Assembly (NCBI GenBank): GCA_017935675.1
Contig: JAGBHE010000073.1
Span: 1 to 32,100, forward strand
Source: Clostridia bacterium
GTDB lineage: Bacteria; Bacillota; Clostridia; UBA1381
Length of the DNA stretch: 32,100 nt
Direction of reading: 5' to 3'
The translations under genes were made by a program, and so were the position numbers. The notes below the pieces were generated by a model. It ran no database searches. It was not told the origin of the DNA and saw only the letters and a program-made list of their open reading frames with translations. How positions within the stretch are numbered: position 1 is the stretch's first letter; every line of letters starts with the position of its first letter. Below, in pieces: positions 23,894 through 31,097 of the stretch.

Positions 23894-25021
23894 TCAGTTT
23901 TTCGGTCTGAAAAATGAGGGAACATTTATGCTTTCCATTCCCGGCTTGAGCTTTCTTGTAAATATTGCATCATCATCTCCCGAGCTTCTGTTTGTTCTTG
24001 AAAACTCTGAGATATCACGCCTTTGTGTATGAGCTGATGTATCTCCCGGCTTTTTTGCCGAAACATCAAGACCTGTTACTATCAATGTAACCTTAATTTC
24101 ATCCTTCATGCTTTCATCAACAGCAGTGCCGAGAATAATATTCGCATTTTCAGACACCTGCTCCTGAACAATTTTTGAAACCTCTCCCATGTCAACAAGT
24201 GAAAATTCAGTTCCGCCCGTCACATTGAGAAGTACGTTGGCAGCACCGGTAATATTCGTATCAAGCAGCGGACTTTCTATAGCGTTTCTTACAGCGTCCT
24301 GCGCCGCATTTTCTCCCTTTCCGATACCGATTCCCATATGTGCAATTCCGGAATCCTTCATAATTGTCCGCACATCCGCAAAGTCACAGTTCATTATACC
24401 GAGCTGAGTAATAACCTCAATTATACCCTGAACACCCTGGCGAAGCACATCGTCAGCAAGCTTAAAGGAATCCTCTATTGTTGCTTTCTTGTCCGCAATT
24501 TTGAAAAGCCTGTCATTCGGTATTGTAACGATTGCATCAACCTTATCACTAAGCTGCTTAAGCCCTTCTTCAGCATTCTTCATGCGCTGCGGTCCTTCAA
24601 AGAAAAACGGTTTTGTTACAACGGCAACCGTAAGTATGCCAAGGCTCTTTGAAATCTCAGCAATTACCGGAGCCGCACCCGTACCTGTTCCGCCGCCCAT
24701 ACCGGCTGTTATGAAAACCATTTCCGTATCCTTCAAAAGGTTTTTAATTTCCTCTTTTGTCTCCTCAGCAGCCTGTCTTCCGATCTCAGGCTTTGCACCT
24801 GCACCGAGTCCGCCCGTAAGCTTTCCTCCTATCTGAAGAACTGTAGGGGCCTTAACATTGCTCAGCTGATGAGCATCAGTGTTAATGCATATAAATTCAG
24901 CCTTTGTAACACCGGCTTCAATCATTCTGTCAACAGCATTATTTCCGCCGCCGCCGATGCCGATAACCTTAATTCTCGCACCCTCTATAAAATTATTATC
25001 CTCTTCCATGTCGATAGGCAT
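23894..25021 (-). CDS. ftsZ: Cell division GTPase FtsZ
   Basis: This 375-aa tubulin-like GTPase forms the division ring. The start is the ATG at 25021, 9 nt after GGAGG; a longer ORF would include the ribosome binding site. Motifs are GIGGGGNNAVDRM near the N-terminus, NTDAHQL, the tubulin signature GGGTGTGAAP (about 105–114), the synergy loop NCDFADVRTIM (about 205–215) and a C-terminal binding peptide INVPSFFRPKN for partners such as FtsA or SepF. It lies downstream of ftsQ with 176 bp between and its own promoter, and a strong terminator follows. Confidence 0.97.
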   Translation of the reverse strand: MPIDMEEDNNFIEGARIKVIGIGGGGNNAVDRMIEAGVTKAEFICINTDAHQLSNVKAPTVLQIGGKLTGGLGAGAKPEIGRQAAEETKEEIKNLLKDTEMVFITAGMGGGTGTGAAPVIAEISKSLGILTVAVVTKPFFFEGPQRMKNAEEGLKQLSDKVDAIVTIPNDRLFKIADKKATIEDSFKLADDVLRQGVQGIIEVITQLGIMNCDFADVRTIMKDSGIAHMGIGIGKGENAAQDAVRNAIESPLLDTNITGAANVLLNVTGGTEFSLVDMGEVSKIVQEQVSENANIILGTAVDESMKDEIKVTLIVTGLDVSAKKPGDTSAHTQRRDISEFSRTNRSSGDDDAIFTRKLKPGMESINVPSFFRPKN

Positions 25022-25080
25022 AACACATATCCTCCTTCGTAATTTTTCCGCTCGCCGCAGAAGCATACTATTATTAATCT

Positions 25081-25109
25081 ATTTTACTATGTTTTCACAA
25101 AGTATTCAA
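25081..25109 (-). promoter_or_regulatory. Promoter of ftsZ
   Basis: TTGAAT (25109–25104), a 17-bp spacer and TAAAAT (25086–25081) on the minus strand, about 60 bp before the ftsZ ATG. It allows ftsZ expression apart from murA and ftsQ. Confidence 0.7.
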
Positions 25110-25197
25110 TAGCTTTTACAAAAGTTCTTGCAAAATAACCAAATATTTTTTAACAAACTTTCAAATGTAATATAAAATGCAATTGTGCAAAGTGTCA

Positions 25198-25995
25198 CTA
25201 TGATGTAAATCTGGCTTTTCCGGGTGTTGACAAATCCATAGTTCCATGGTCATTTGCGGAAAAGCTTGAATTATTTACCGATGCTTTGAAAAGTCTGAGC
25301 TTCTGCTCAAGATCTATATCGGACCCGCAAATAACCTTTATTCTTCCGTCATATTCAAAATTTATTTCATAATACTCCAGAAGCTCAACAGCGGTTATAT
25401 GTTCAAAAACTCCTATTCTCCTGACTATTTCAAAAAATTTTTCAAGCTCGGCAACAGCCTCGGAATCGGAGCTTATCTGCTCCGCCGATTCAAAATAAGA
25501 AGTAAGCTCCGGCAAAGCCTCCGGCTTGTCCTCCCGCTGCTCAAGAACAATGCAGTTTTTATCTATAATGCTGTAACCCGTCTCGGTTTCATAAAATGCA
25601 CACGGCTCTTTTTCCTCGATAACAATGGTAACAGCTGCCGGGAAATACTTTTTCCTGATATCAACGCTTTTAACATATGAAATAGCAGTAAGTCTCTTTT
25701 CAACCGAAGAATTACTTATCTTAAAGAGATTTTCTCCGCTGATATCCGACAGATATTCATTTAGGCTCTCGGTGCTTATTCTGTTATTTCCTTCTATTAC
25801 TACGCTCCTTATATTAAACAGGGGCGTCAGAAAAAGAACGATAAAAAAAACAATTGCAATTGCTGAAATCAGAAGTATGCTTCGATTAATAAACATCCTG
25901 CGGCGTCTTTTCTTAAGACGCCGCATATGACGTTCACGTATCTGATGTTCTTCTCTGTTGCTGAGCCTTCTGTTCATAACAGGCTGACCGTTCAT
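25198..25995 (-). CDS. ftsQ: Cell division protein FtsQ/DivIB
   Basis: A 265-aa bitopic protein from the chosen ATG at 25995, which has AAAGGA about 12 nt upstream; an ATG at 26007 and a GTG at 26022 are alternatives. It has a very basic cytosolic tail (RERHMRRLKKRRRRM), one transmembrane helix (about 38–58), a POTRA domain beginning FNIRSVVIEGNNRISTESL (about 60–130) and an FtsQ beta domain (about 135–235). It links FtsL/DivIC and septal wall synthesis. It follows murA in the same direction, a common dcw-related order in Clostridia. The N-terminus is the uncertain part. Confidence 0.88.
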   Translation of the reverse strand: MNGQPVMNRRLSNREEHQIRERHMRRLKKRRRRMFINRSILLISAIAIVFFIVLFLTPLFNIRSVVIEGNNRISTESLNEYLSDISGENLFKISNSSVEKRLTAISYVKSVDIRKKYFPAAVTIVIEEKEPCAFYETETGYSIIDKNCIVLEQREDKPEALPELTSYFESAEQISSDSEAVAELEKFFEIVRRIGVFEHITAVELLEYYEINFEYDGRIKVICGSDIDLEQKLRLFKASVNNSSFSANDHGTMDLSTPGKARFTS

Positions 25996-26094
25996 TGCTT
26001 TAACCATTCCTTTCCGCTGCACCTTGCATCCGCAGGGGAATCAAAGTACATCTGTGTTTCATGGTCCATAGGCGGATAACAATACAGAATCGTT

Positions 26095-27348
26095 TTAATT
26101 GATTCTTGCGACATGCGCTCCGCACATGGAAAGATTTTTCTCAAATCCCTCGTAACCTCTGTCTATGTATTCCGCATTCATAACGGTTGTTGTTCCCTCA
26201 GCGCCGAGAGCTGCTGTCACAAGAGATGCGCCGCCGCGGAGCTCTCTCGCCTGTACCACTGCACCGTGCAGTCTTTTTACGCCGACTATCACAGCAGTTT
26301 TCCCGTCAACTCTGATATCCGCACCCATACGAAGCAGCTCCTCCGCATTCTGGAACCTGTTTTCAAATATTGTTTCTGTTATAACACCGGTTCCGGATGC
26401 CGTGCAGCCAAGCGCGAGAAAAGGCGACTGCATATCGGTCGGAAAGCCGGGATACGGCATTGTTCTGATAGTTCCGAAAGCTTTAAGCCGCTTTCCTGCC
26501 GACATATAAACAGAATTTTTCTCCTGCCTTATTTTAGCTCCCATTCCCGACAGACATGACAAAGTAGACGTCATATCTCCCGGATTGGTATTTTTCAAAA
26601 GAATTTTCCCCCCGGCAGCACCGCAGCAGGCAAGATACGTACCGGCAGCAATTCTGTCCGGCATAACCGTATAATCAACCCCGTACAGCCTTGCACTGCC
26701 TTCAATTTCAATCGTGCTCGTTCCGGCTCCGCTCACTTTGGCACCCATACGCCGCAGGAAGCTTTGCAGATCGACAATTTCCGGTTCTCTCGCCGCATTT
26801 GTTACAACCGTTGTACCCTCAGCGCAGACTGCGGCAAGCATAATGTTTTCCGTAGCTCCCACGCTTGGGAAATCAAGGTGTATGTGCGCTCCGGAAAGCT
26901 TCTCCGCCCTGCATAATATATATCCGTGCTCCTCTGTTATTTCAATACCTAAACGCTCAAGAGCCTTCATATGAATATCTATAGGTCTTATCCCGATTTC
27001 ACAGCCTCCAGGCATACTGACAACCGCCTCGCCGCAGCGGGCAATTATCGCACCGAGAAAAATAATCGATGATCTCATCTGCCTCATAAGACTGTCTTCA
27101 ATCGTGAATTTATCCATAGGCTCCGAATCCACAACAAGAGTATTTCCGAGAGGCACAACTCTGCAGCCAAGCGCTCTCAGTACATCAACAGTCTTTTCGA
27201 CATCACGAAGCCTCGGACAATTATGTATCACATTTTTACCGCCGTTAATAATTGTGGCGGCAAGAATCGGGAGCACGGCGTTCTTCGCTCCCTGAACACA
27301 TATCTCACCCTCAAAGGAGTAACCGCCTTCAATGCAAAAGCCACTCAC
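26095..27348 (-). CDS. murA: UDP-N-acetylglucosamine 1-carboxyvinyltransferase MurA
   Basis: This 417-aa enzyme transfers enolpyruvate from PEP to UDP-GlcNAc, the first committed step of peptidoglycan synthesis. Key residues are Lys22–Asn23 (GAKNAVLPIL) and catalytic Cys116 in the loop PGGCEIGIRPIDIH, so it should be fosfomycin-sensitive rather than carrying the Cys-to-Asp change. The start is GTG, with GGAGAG 9 nt upstream. It is transcribed toward ftsQ from a candidate promoter at 27447–27475. Confidence 0.96.
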   Translation of the reverse strand: MSGFCIEGGYSFEGEICVQGAKNAVLPILAATIINGGKNVIHNCPRLRDVEKTVDVLRALGCRVVPLGNTLVVDSEPMDKFTIEDSLMRQMRSSIIFLGAIIARCGEAVVSMPGGCEIGIRPIDIHMKALERLGIEITEEHGYILCRAEKLSGAHIHLDFPSVGATENIMLAAVCAEGTTVVTNAAREPEIVDLQSFLRRMGAKVSGAGTSTIEIEGSARLYGVDYTVMPDRIAAGTYLACCGAAGGKILLKNTNPGDMTSTLSCLSGMGAKIRQEKNSVYMSAGKRLKAFGTIRTMPYPGFPTDMQSPFLALGCTASGTGVITETIFENRFQNAEELLRMGADIRVDGKTAVIVGVKRLHGAVVQARELRGGASLVTAALGAEGTTTVMNAEYIDRGYEGFEKNLSMCGAHVARIN

Positions 27349-27446
27349 AACTCAACACTCTCCAATCATACAAAATATACCTTATCATATGACAGGAACT
27401 GTATTTGTGTTACCGAATGACTCCGGCACATGTCTGCACAGCTACT

Positions 27447-27475
27447 ATTGTACCACAAAAAACTTCATTTTTAAA
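27447..27475 (-). promoter_or_regulatory. Candidate promoter of murA–ftsQ
   Basis: TTTAAA (27475–27470), a 17-bp spacer and TACAAT (27452–27447) on the minus strand. The leader to the GTG is about 95 nt. The remainder of the 27349–27601 gap is AT-rich apart from a terminator. Confidence 0.5.
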
Positions 27476-27558
27476 GACTTTTTTATAAAAAAACATAGAA
27501 AATTTACAAATTTGTATTATTGTTAAAAAATGGCATTACGTATATGTTAATTTTTACT

Positions 27559-27592
27559 AAAAAACCGCCCGCCGCTTCGGTGCGGCTGACGG
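27559..27592 (-). terminator. Terminator after the CD1247-like gene
   Basis: On the minus strand a GC-rich imperfect stem (CCG…CCGC with GCGG…CGG, 27565–27592) is followed by six Ts (27564–27559). It lies 9 bp past the stop. Confidence 0.8.
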
Positions 27593-27601
27593 TTCATACT
27601 C

Positions 27602-28057
27602 TCAGTCCTCGGACTCAGGCTCGTCATCACTGTCGAATTCAAGCTCAATTTCCTCATTGCAATGAGGACATATTATTCCGTTGTCGATGTCATCAAAATT
27701 AATAAGAACATCCTCACCGCAGTTGGGACACTCTATTTCAAAAAATTCATCATCGTTCTCATTTTCATCATCGTCATCATCGTTCAGCTTTGAAAAAAAG
27801 TCATCCGCGTCATCGAAATCAGCGTCTTCTTCGTCATCATAATCCTCAGAGCCGTAAAGCTCCAGATCATCCTCAATCACATCAAGCTCACTTGCAATTT
27901 CATCGCAGTTACATTCAATATCTCCGACCTTTTCCGCAAGGTCATTCAGAATATCGATAATTTTCAGGAGAACCTTTCCCTCACTGCTCTTTTCGTCCAG
28001 CTTAAGTCCGTCTGCATAACCTTTCAGATACGAAATTTTTTTATAAATATCATGCAT
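27602..28057 (-). CDS. CD1247-type protein with acidic linker and zinc ribbon
   Basis: This 151-aa protein starts at the ATG at 28057, 8 nt after AAAGGGG; a GTG three codons upstream is less likely. Residues 1–50 (MHDIYKKISYLKGYADGL … LLKIIDILNDLAEKV) match the conserved N-terminal helix pair of clostridial CD1247-type proteins. Residues about 65–105 are almost entirely Asp/Glu. Residues about 108–140 hold CPNCGEDV … CPHCNEEIE, a four-Cys zinc ribbon. It is cytosolic, and the function is unknown. It is transcribed after EF-P, so a translation-related role is possible but only by association. Confidence 0.82.
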   Translation of the reverse strand: MHDIYKKISYLKGYADGLKLDEKSSEGKVLLKIIDILNDLAEKVGDIECNCDEIASELDVIEDDLELYGSEDYDDEEDADFDDADDFFSKLNDDDDDENENDDEFFEIECPNCGEDVLINFDDIDNGIICPHCNEEIELEFDSDDEPESED

Positions 28058-28150
28058 GCGCTTCACCCCTTTTAAAGCAGGACACCGCCTGCTTTCGCGG
28101 CAATGCCCGTGATTTGTTCCGAATATGCCGTAAAACTCTCCGGCACAGCC

Positions 28151-28708
28151 TTAAACTCTTTCCATATACTCGCCGGTTCTTGTGTCAACCCTTATAATGT
28201 CTGAGCCGTCAACGAACAGCGGCACCTGAATAACAGCGCCTGTTTCAAGAACAGCAGGCTTTGTTGCTCCGGTTGCGGTATCTCCCTTAAAGCCCGGCTC
28301 CGTTTCGCTGATAGCAAGCTCAACAAAAGTCGGAGGCTCTATTCCGAAAACGTTTCCTTTATATGAAAGTATTTTGCAAACCATGTTTTCCTTTACAAAC
28401 TTAAGAGCGTCTCCTATCTGGTCCTTGCCGATGGGAAGCATATCAAAGGTTTCTTGGTCCATGAAGTAATAAAGGTCTCCGTCATTATAGGAATACTCCA
28501 TATCCTTTCTTTCAATGTGCGCTTTCGGCATCTTTTCCGTGGGTCTGAAGGTTTTTTCAACCACACCGCCGGTTATAACATTTTTAATCTTAGTTCTTAC
28601 AAAAGCGGCTCCCTTGCCCGGCTTAACGTGCTGAAACTCAACAACCTGATATACGTTTCCGTCAAGCTCAAAGGTAATACCGTTCCTGAATTCACCTGCT
28701 GTAATCAT
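28151..28708 (-). CDS. efp: Translation elongation factor P
   Basis: A 185-aa protein of standard EF-P length. The ATG at 28708 follows AGGAGG by 6 nt; a longer ORF would include the ribosome binding site. It has a KOW-like N-domain ([17 protein letters not shown]…[19 protein letters not shown], with the loop lysine at 32), an OB domain, and the C-terminal signature [39 protein letters not shown]. It relieves ribosome stalling at polyproline. No yjeA/earP-type modification gene is in the window. Confidence 0.97.
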   Translation of the reverse strand: MITAGEFRNGITFELDGNVYQVVEFQHVKPGKGAAFVRTKIKNVITGGVVEKTFRPTEKMPKAHIERKDMEYSYNDGDLYYFMDQETFDMLPIGKDQIGDALKFVKENMVCKILSYKGNVFGIEPPTFVELAISETEPGFKGDTATGATKPAVLETGAVIQVPLFVDGSDIIRVDTRTGEYMERV

Positions 28709-28765
28709 ATTAATCCTCCTACGTAATAAAGGGTGATACAAAGCACCCCCGAATATATATATTAT

Positions 28766-28794
28766 ATTTTAATATATTTTTAAAAAAAATTCAA
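28766..28794 (-). promoter_or_regulatory. Promoter of efp
   Basis: TTGAAT (28794–28789), a 17-bp spacer and TAAAAT (28771–28766) on the minus strand, about 58 bp before the efp ATG. Confidence 0.65.
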
Positions 28795-28807
28795 GGTTTT
28801 TATAAAA

Positions 28808-28896
28808 AAATAAATATATTTTTTTTATATTGCCACAAATTAATGCTTTTTTAATAAAAACCTCCTGCATTTTCTATGTAAAATGTACATAAAAAT
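28808..28896 (+). repeat. Direct repeat A bounding the accessory segment
   Basis: About 89 bp, nearly identical to 30961–31048. Both contain AAATAAATATATTTTTTT, then ATTGCCACAA, TTAATG, TTTTTTAATAAAAAC, and TCCTGCATTTTCTATG with TAAAATGTACATAAAAAT. Only a few substitutions and one or two single-base indels separate them. Copy A adjoins the efp promoter. The two enclose a structured repeat and a frameshifted gene. Confidence 0.9.
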
Positions 28897-28969
28897 GTGT
28901 TGTGTACTTATTTTAATTTTAAAAATATTGTTATCACGAAAACATTTTTATTAATTTGATATATAGTTG

Positions 28970-29149
28970 ACTGTTTTAAATCGGAGCAACGCTCCATCAA
29001 GCTCGCTTGAAATGGAGCTTGTGAACGATTGCAACCCGTGCAGGGAGCATTAGCTCCTCAGGGTTTCAGTAGGAGATTATAACTCCTACTGAAATTCTGA
29101 AGTGGAACCCGCCGCCTTAGAGGCGGGGGACATCTGCACGTAGGTTATA
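28970..29149 (+). repeat. Structured repeat, copy 4 (long form)
   Basis: A 180-bp element aligning end to end with copy 3. Stems are GCTCCAT/ATGGAGC (28991–28997 with 29012–29018) with inner CAAGC-TC-GCTTG, GGAGC-ATTA-GCTCC (29044–29057), TTTCAGTAGGAG/CTCCTACTGAAA (29064–29075 with 29083–29094) and CCGCCT-TAG-AGGCGG (29112–29126). In the third stem a G–C pair of copy 3 is A–T here, and the first stem differs greatly in sequence yet still pairs. It lies in the 586-bp gap between efp and the AlbA-type gene. Confidence 0.88.
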
Positions 29150-29234
29150 GTGAATACTTGTAATATTTCTACATATACTACTTATAATCACGTAAATTGT
29201 CATATTTTCTACTTGATTAAACAAATAAAAACAG

Positions 29235-29264
29235 TTGACAAACATACTTGTTTTGATATATAAT
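29235..29264 (+). promoter_or_regulatory. Consensus promoter of the AlbA-type gene
   Basis: TTGACA (29235–29240), an 18-bp spacer and TATAAT (29259–29264), followed by GGGAGG (29281–29286) before the ATG at 29296. All elements are intact although the gene is frameshifted. Confidence 0.8.
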
Positions 29265-29295
29265 ATATTCATAGAAATATGGGAGGTAATTTATT

Positions 29296-30758
29296 ATGCC
29301 ATTTAATATAGACATAATAAACTCTATCATTGATGAGGCACGAGAACATTCGCACGAATTGCCATGGATAGAGTTTAAGCATAATAATATCAATCCACAG
29401 GAAATCGGAGAGTATATCAGTGCTCTGTCAAATACCGCAGCGTTATTCAATCAAGAACACGCTTTTATGATATGGGGTATTGATGATGAAACACACGAAA
29501 TTCTCGGAACTACATTTGATCCGCAATCTGAAAAAGTTGGCAACCAAGGACTGAGCTTATGGCTCGGCACACAGATCGAACCGCAGGTACAGTTTTATTT
29601 TCATAAAACCATATCGGAAGATAAAAATCTTGTTTTGCTTGAAATCGGCCGTGCTTTTCCAACCCTGTTAAATTCAAAGGTATTGATTATATTAGAATTG
29701 ATTCTCACAAGAAAAAGTTAAAAGATTTTCCGGATACCGAAAGAGAATTATGGGCTGTATTCTCAAAAAAGCCTTTTGAAGTAATGGTTGCTATGGAAAA
29801 TGTTTCAGAGGATTTTATTTTACGTGAATTGGACTATTCTTCATATTTTGAAATGCTTTCCATTGATTTACCAAGTGATAAATCCGGAATTATCGAAGCT
29901 CTTGAATGCGATAATATGATTGTAAAAAGCGAAACAGGACATTACAATATCACAAATTTAGGTGCAATACTTTTTGCAAAACGTCTTTCGGATTTTCCGT
30001 TGCTTGAACGCAAGGCGGTCAGAGTGATAAAATACGAAGGTGCTGACAGAGTAAGTGCGGCAAGCAAAGAACAAATTGGCGGAAAAGGCTATGCAAGCGG
30101 ATTTGAAGGTCTGATTGATTATATTAATAATCTTTTGCCAAACAACGAAATATTAGGTAAAGCAATTCGCAAGGTAGTACCTATGTATCCGGAGATTGCT
30201 GTAAGAGAATTAGTTGCAAACGCTATCATTCATCAGAATTTCTTTATGCAGGGAACCAGTCCGATAATTGAAATCTTTAATGACAGGCTGGAAATAACAA
30301 ATCCCGGGGCACCGCTTATTGACAAAGCAAGATTTGTTGATCATCCGCCTGTGTCCCGAAATGAAAAGCTTGCGTCTTTCATGCGTCGAATAGGAATATG
30401 CGAAGAGCGCGGAAGCGGATATGACAAGGTTGTTTTTCAGACCGAATATTATCAACTTCCCGCACCGGAAATAGAAATATACAACGACCATACAAAAGTA
30501 ATACTTTATGCGCATAAGGATTTTGCAAAGATGAGTAAGGACGATAGATACCGTGCCTGCTATCTTCACGCTTGCCTCAAAAGAGTAAACCGAGATGTAA
30601 TGACTAATTCTTCTCTGCGTGAGCGATTTAATATTGACAGCAAAAACAGTTCTATGATATCAAGACTGTTAAATGAAACTTGTGCATTGGGACTTATAAA
30701 AATCGCTCCCGGTTCAACATCGGACAAAAACAGAAAATACCTCCCATTTTGGGCATGA
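29296..30758 (+). pseudogene. AlbA_2 / HATPase_c_4 protein, frameshifted near 29658
   Basis: Two ORFs form one gene. The first (29296–29721) reads as an AlbA_2 nucleic-acid-binding domain (HELPWIEFKHNN at about 20–31, FMIWGIDDETHEILGT) until RAF, then continues out of frame to a stop. The expected continuation (SNPVKFKGIDYIRIDSHKKKLKDF) is in the -1 frame from 29658 and joins the second ORF through to 30758. One T is missing from the run at 29655–29658. The second part has the HATPase_c_4 segment (AVRELVANAIIHQNF … IFNDRLEITNPGAP … RIGICEERGSGYDKV) and a C-terminal winged-helix-like region. Intact relatives are putative ATP-binding regulators, common in accessory DNA. It may be a pseudogene, a phase-variable allele or a sequencing error in a homopolymer. 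Confidence 0.85.
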
Positions 30759-30772
30759 GTTTGCTTGACCGG

Positions 30773-30860
30773 TAGTTGACTGTGAGGCAATACTATTTTT
30801 AGAAATTCGCACAACAGCTGCATTTTGCCCATTTTGCTTTACTTGACTCATAGTTGACTG
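30773..30860 (+). repeat. Short repeated TAGTTGACTG motif
   Basis: TAGTTGACTG occurs at 30773–30782 and 30851–30860, both within a larger repeated context CTTGAC-NNN-TAGTTGACTG…GTGAG. A third copy lies at 28964–28973, at the left edge of structured repeat 4. All three are within the segment bounded by the ~89-bp direct repeats. Confidence 0.6.
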
Positions 30861-30917
30861 ACTGTGAGTTTCATATTTAGTTTGTCAGCTTTGCATTTTA
30901 GCCGGGCTGACAATTTT

Positions 30918-30942
30918 GTTTATCCGCCATTTGTGGATAAAC
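30918..30942. repeat. 8-bp hairpin in the 30759–31052 gap
   Basis: GTTTATCC/GGATAAAC (30918–30925 with 30935–30942) with a 9-nt loop. No T-tract follows, so it is at best a weak terminator of the AlbA-type gene. Otherwise this gap holds only the TAGTTGACTG motifs and direct repeat B. Confidence 0.4.
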
Positions 30943-30960
30943 ACCATAATAAATTTACAT

Positions 30961-31048
30961 AAATAAATATATTTTTTTCAAATTGCCACAATTAATGATT
31001 TTTTAATAAAAACTTCCTGCATTTTCTATGTAAAATGTACATAAAAAT
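30961..31048 (+). repeat. Direct repeat B bounding the accessory segment
   Basis: Second copy of the ~89-bp repeat at 28808–28896, same orientation. It overlaps the T-tract of the terminator of the minus-strand surface-protein gene. Both copies include the small hairpin TATGT/ACATA. Confidence 0.9.
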
Positions 31049-31089
31049 CAACGCCGGAAACAAACACTCCATGAGTGTTCGTTTCCGGC
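31043..31089 (-). terminator. Intrinsic terminator of the surface-protein gene
   Basis: A long stem (31053–31068 with 31074–31089, one A/C mismatch, GCCGGAAAC at the base) with a 5-nt loop is followed on the minus strand by a T-rich stretch (TTGATTTTTA). It lies 8 bp past the stop. Confidence 0.88.
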
Positions 31090-31097
31090 TGCCGCTG

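Noticed and set aside
29655..29660. Programmed -1 ribosomal frameshift in the AlbA-type gene
   Set aside because: The site (C TTT TCC) is not a canonical X XXY YYZ slippery heptamer and I see no strong downstream stem or internal Shine–Dalgarno; a single-base deletion is simpler.
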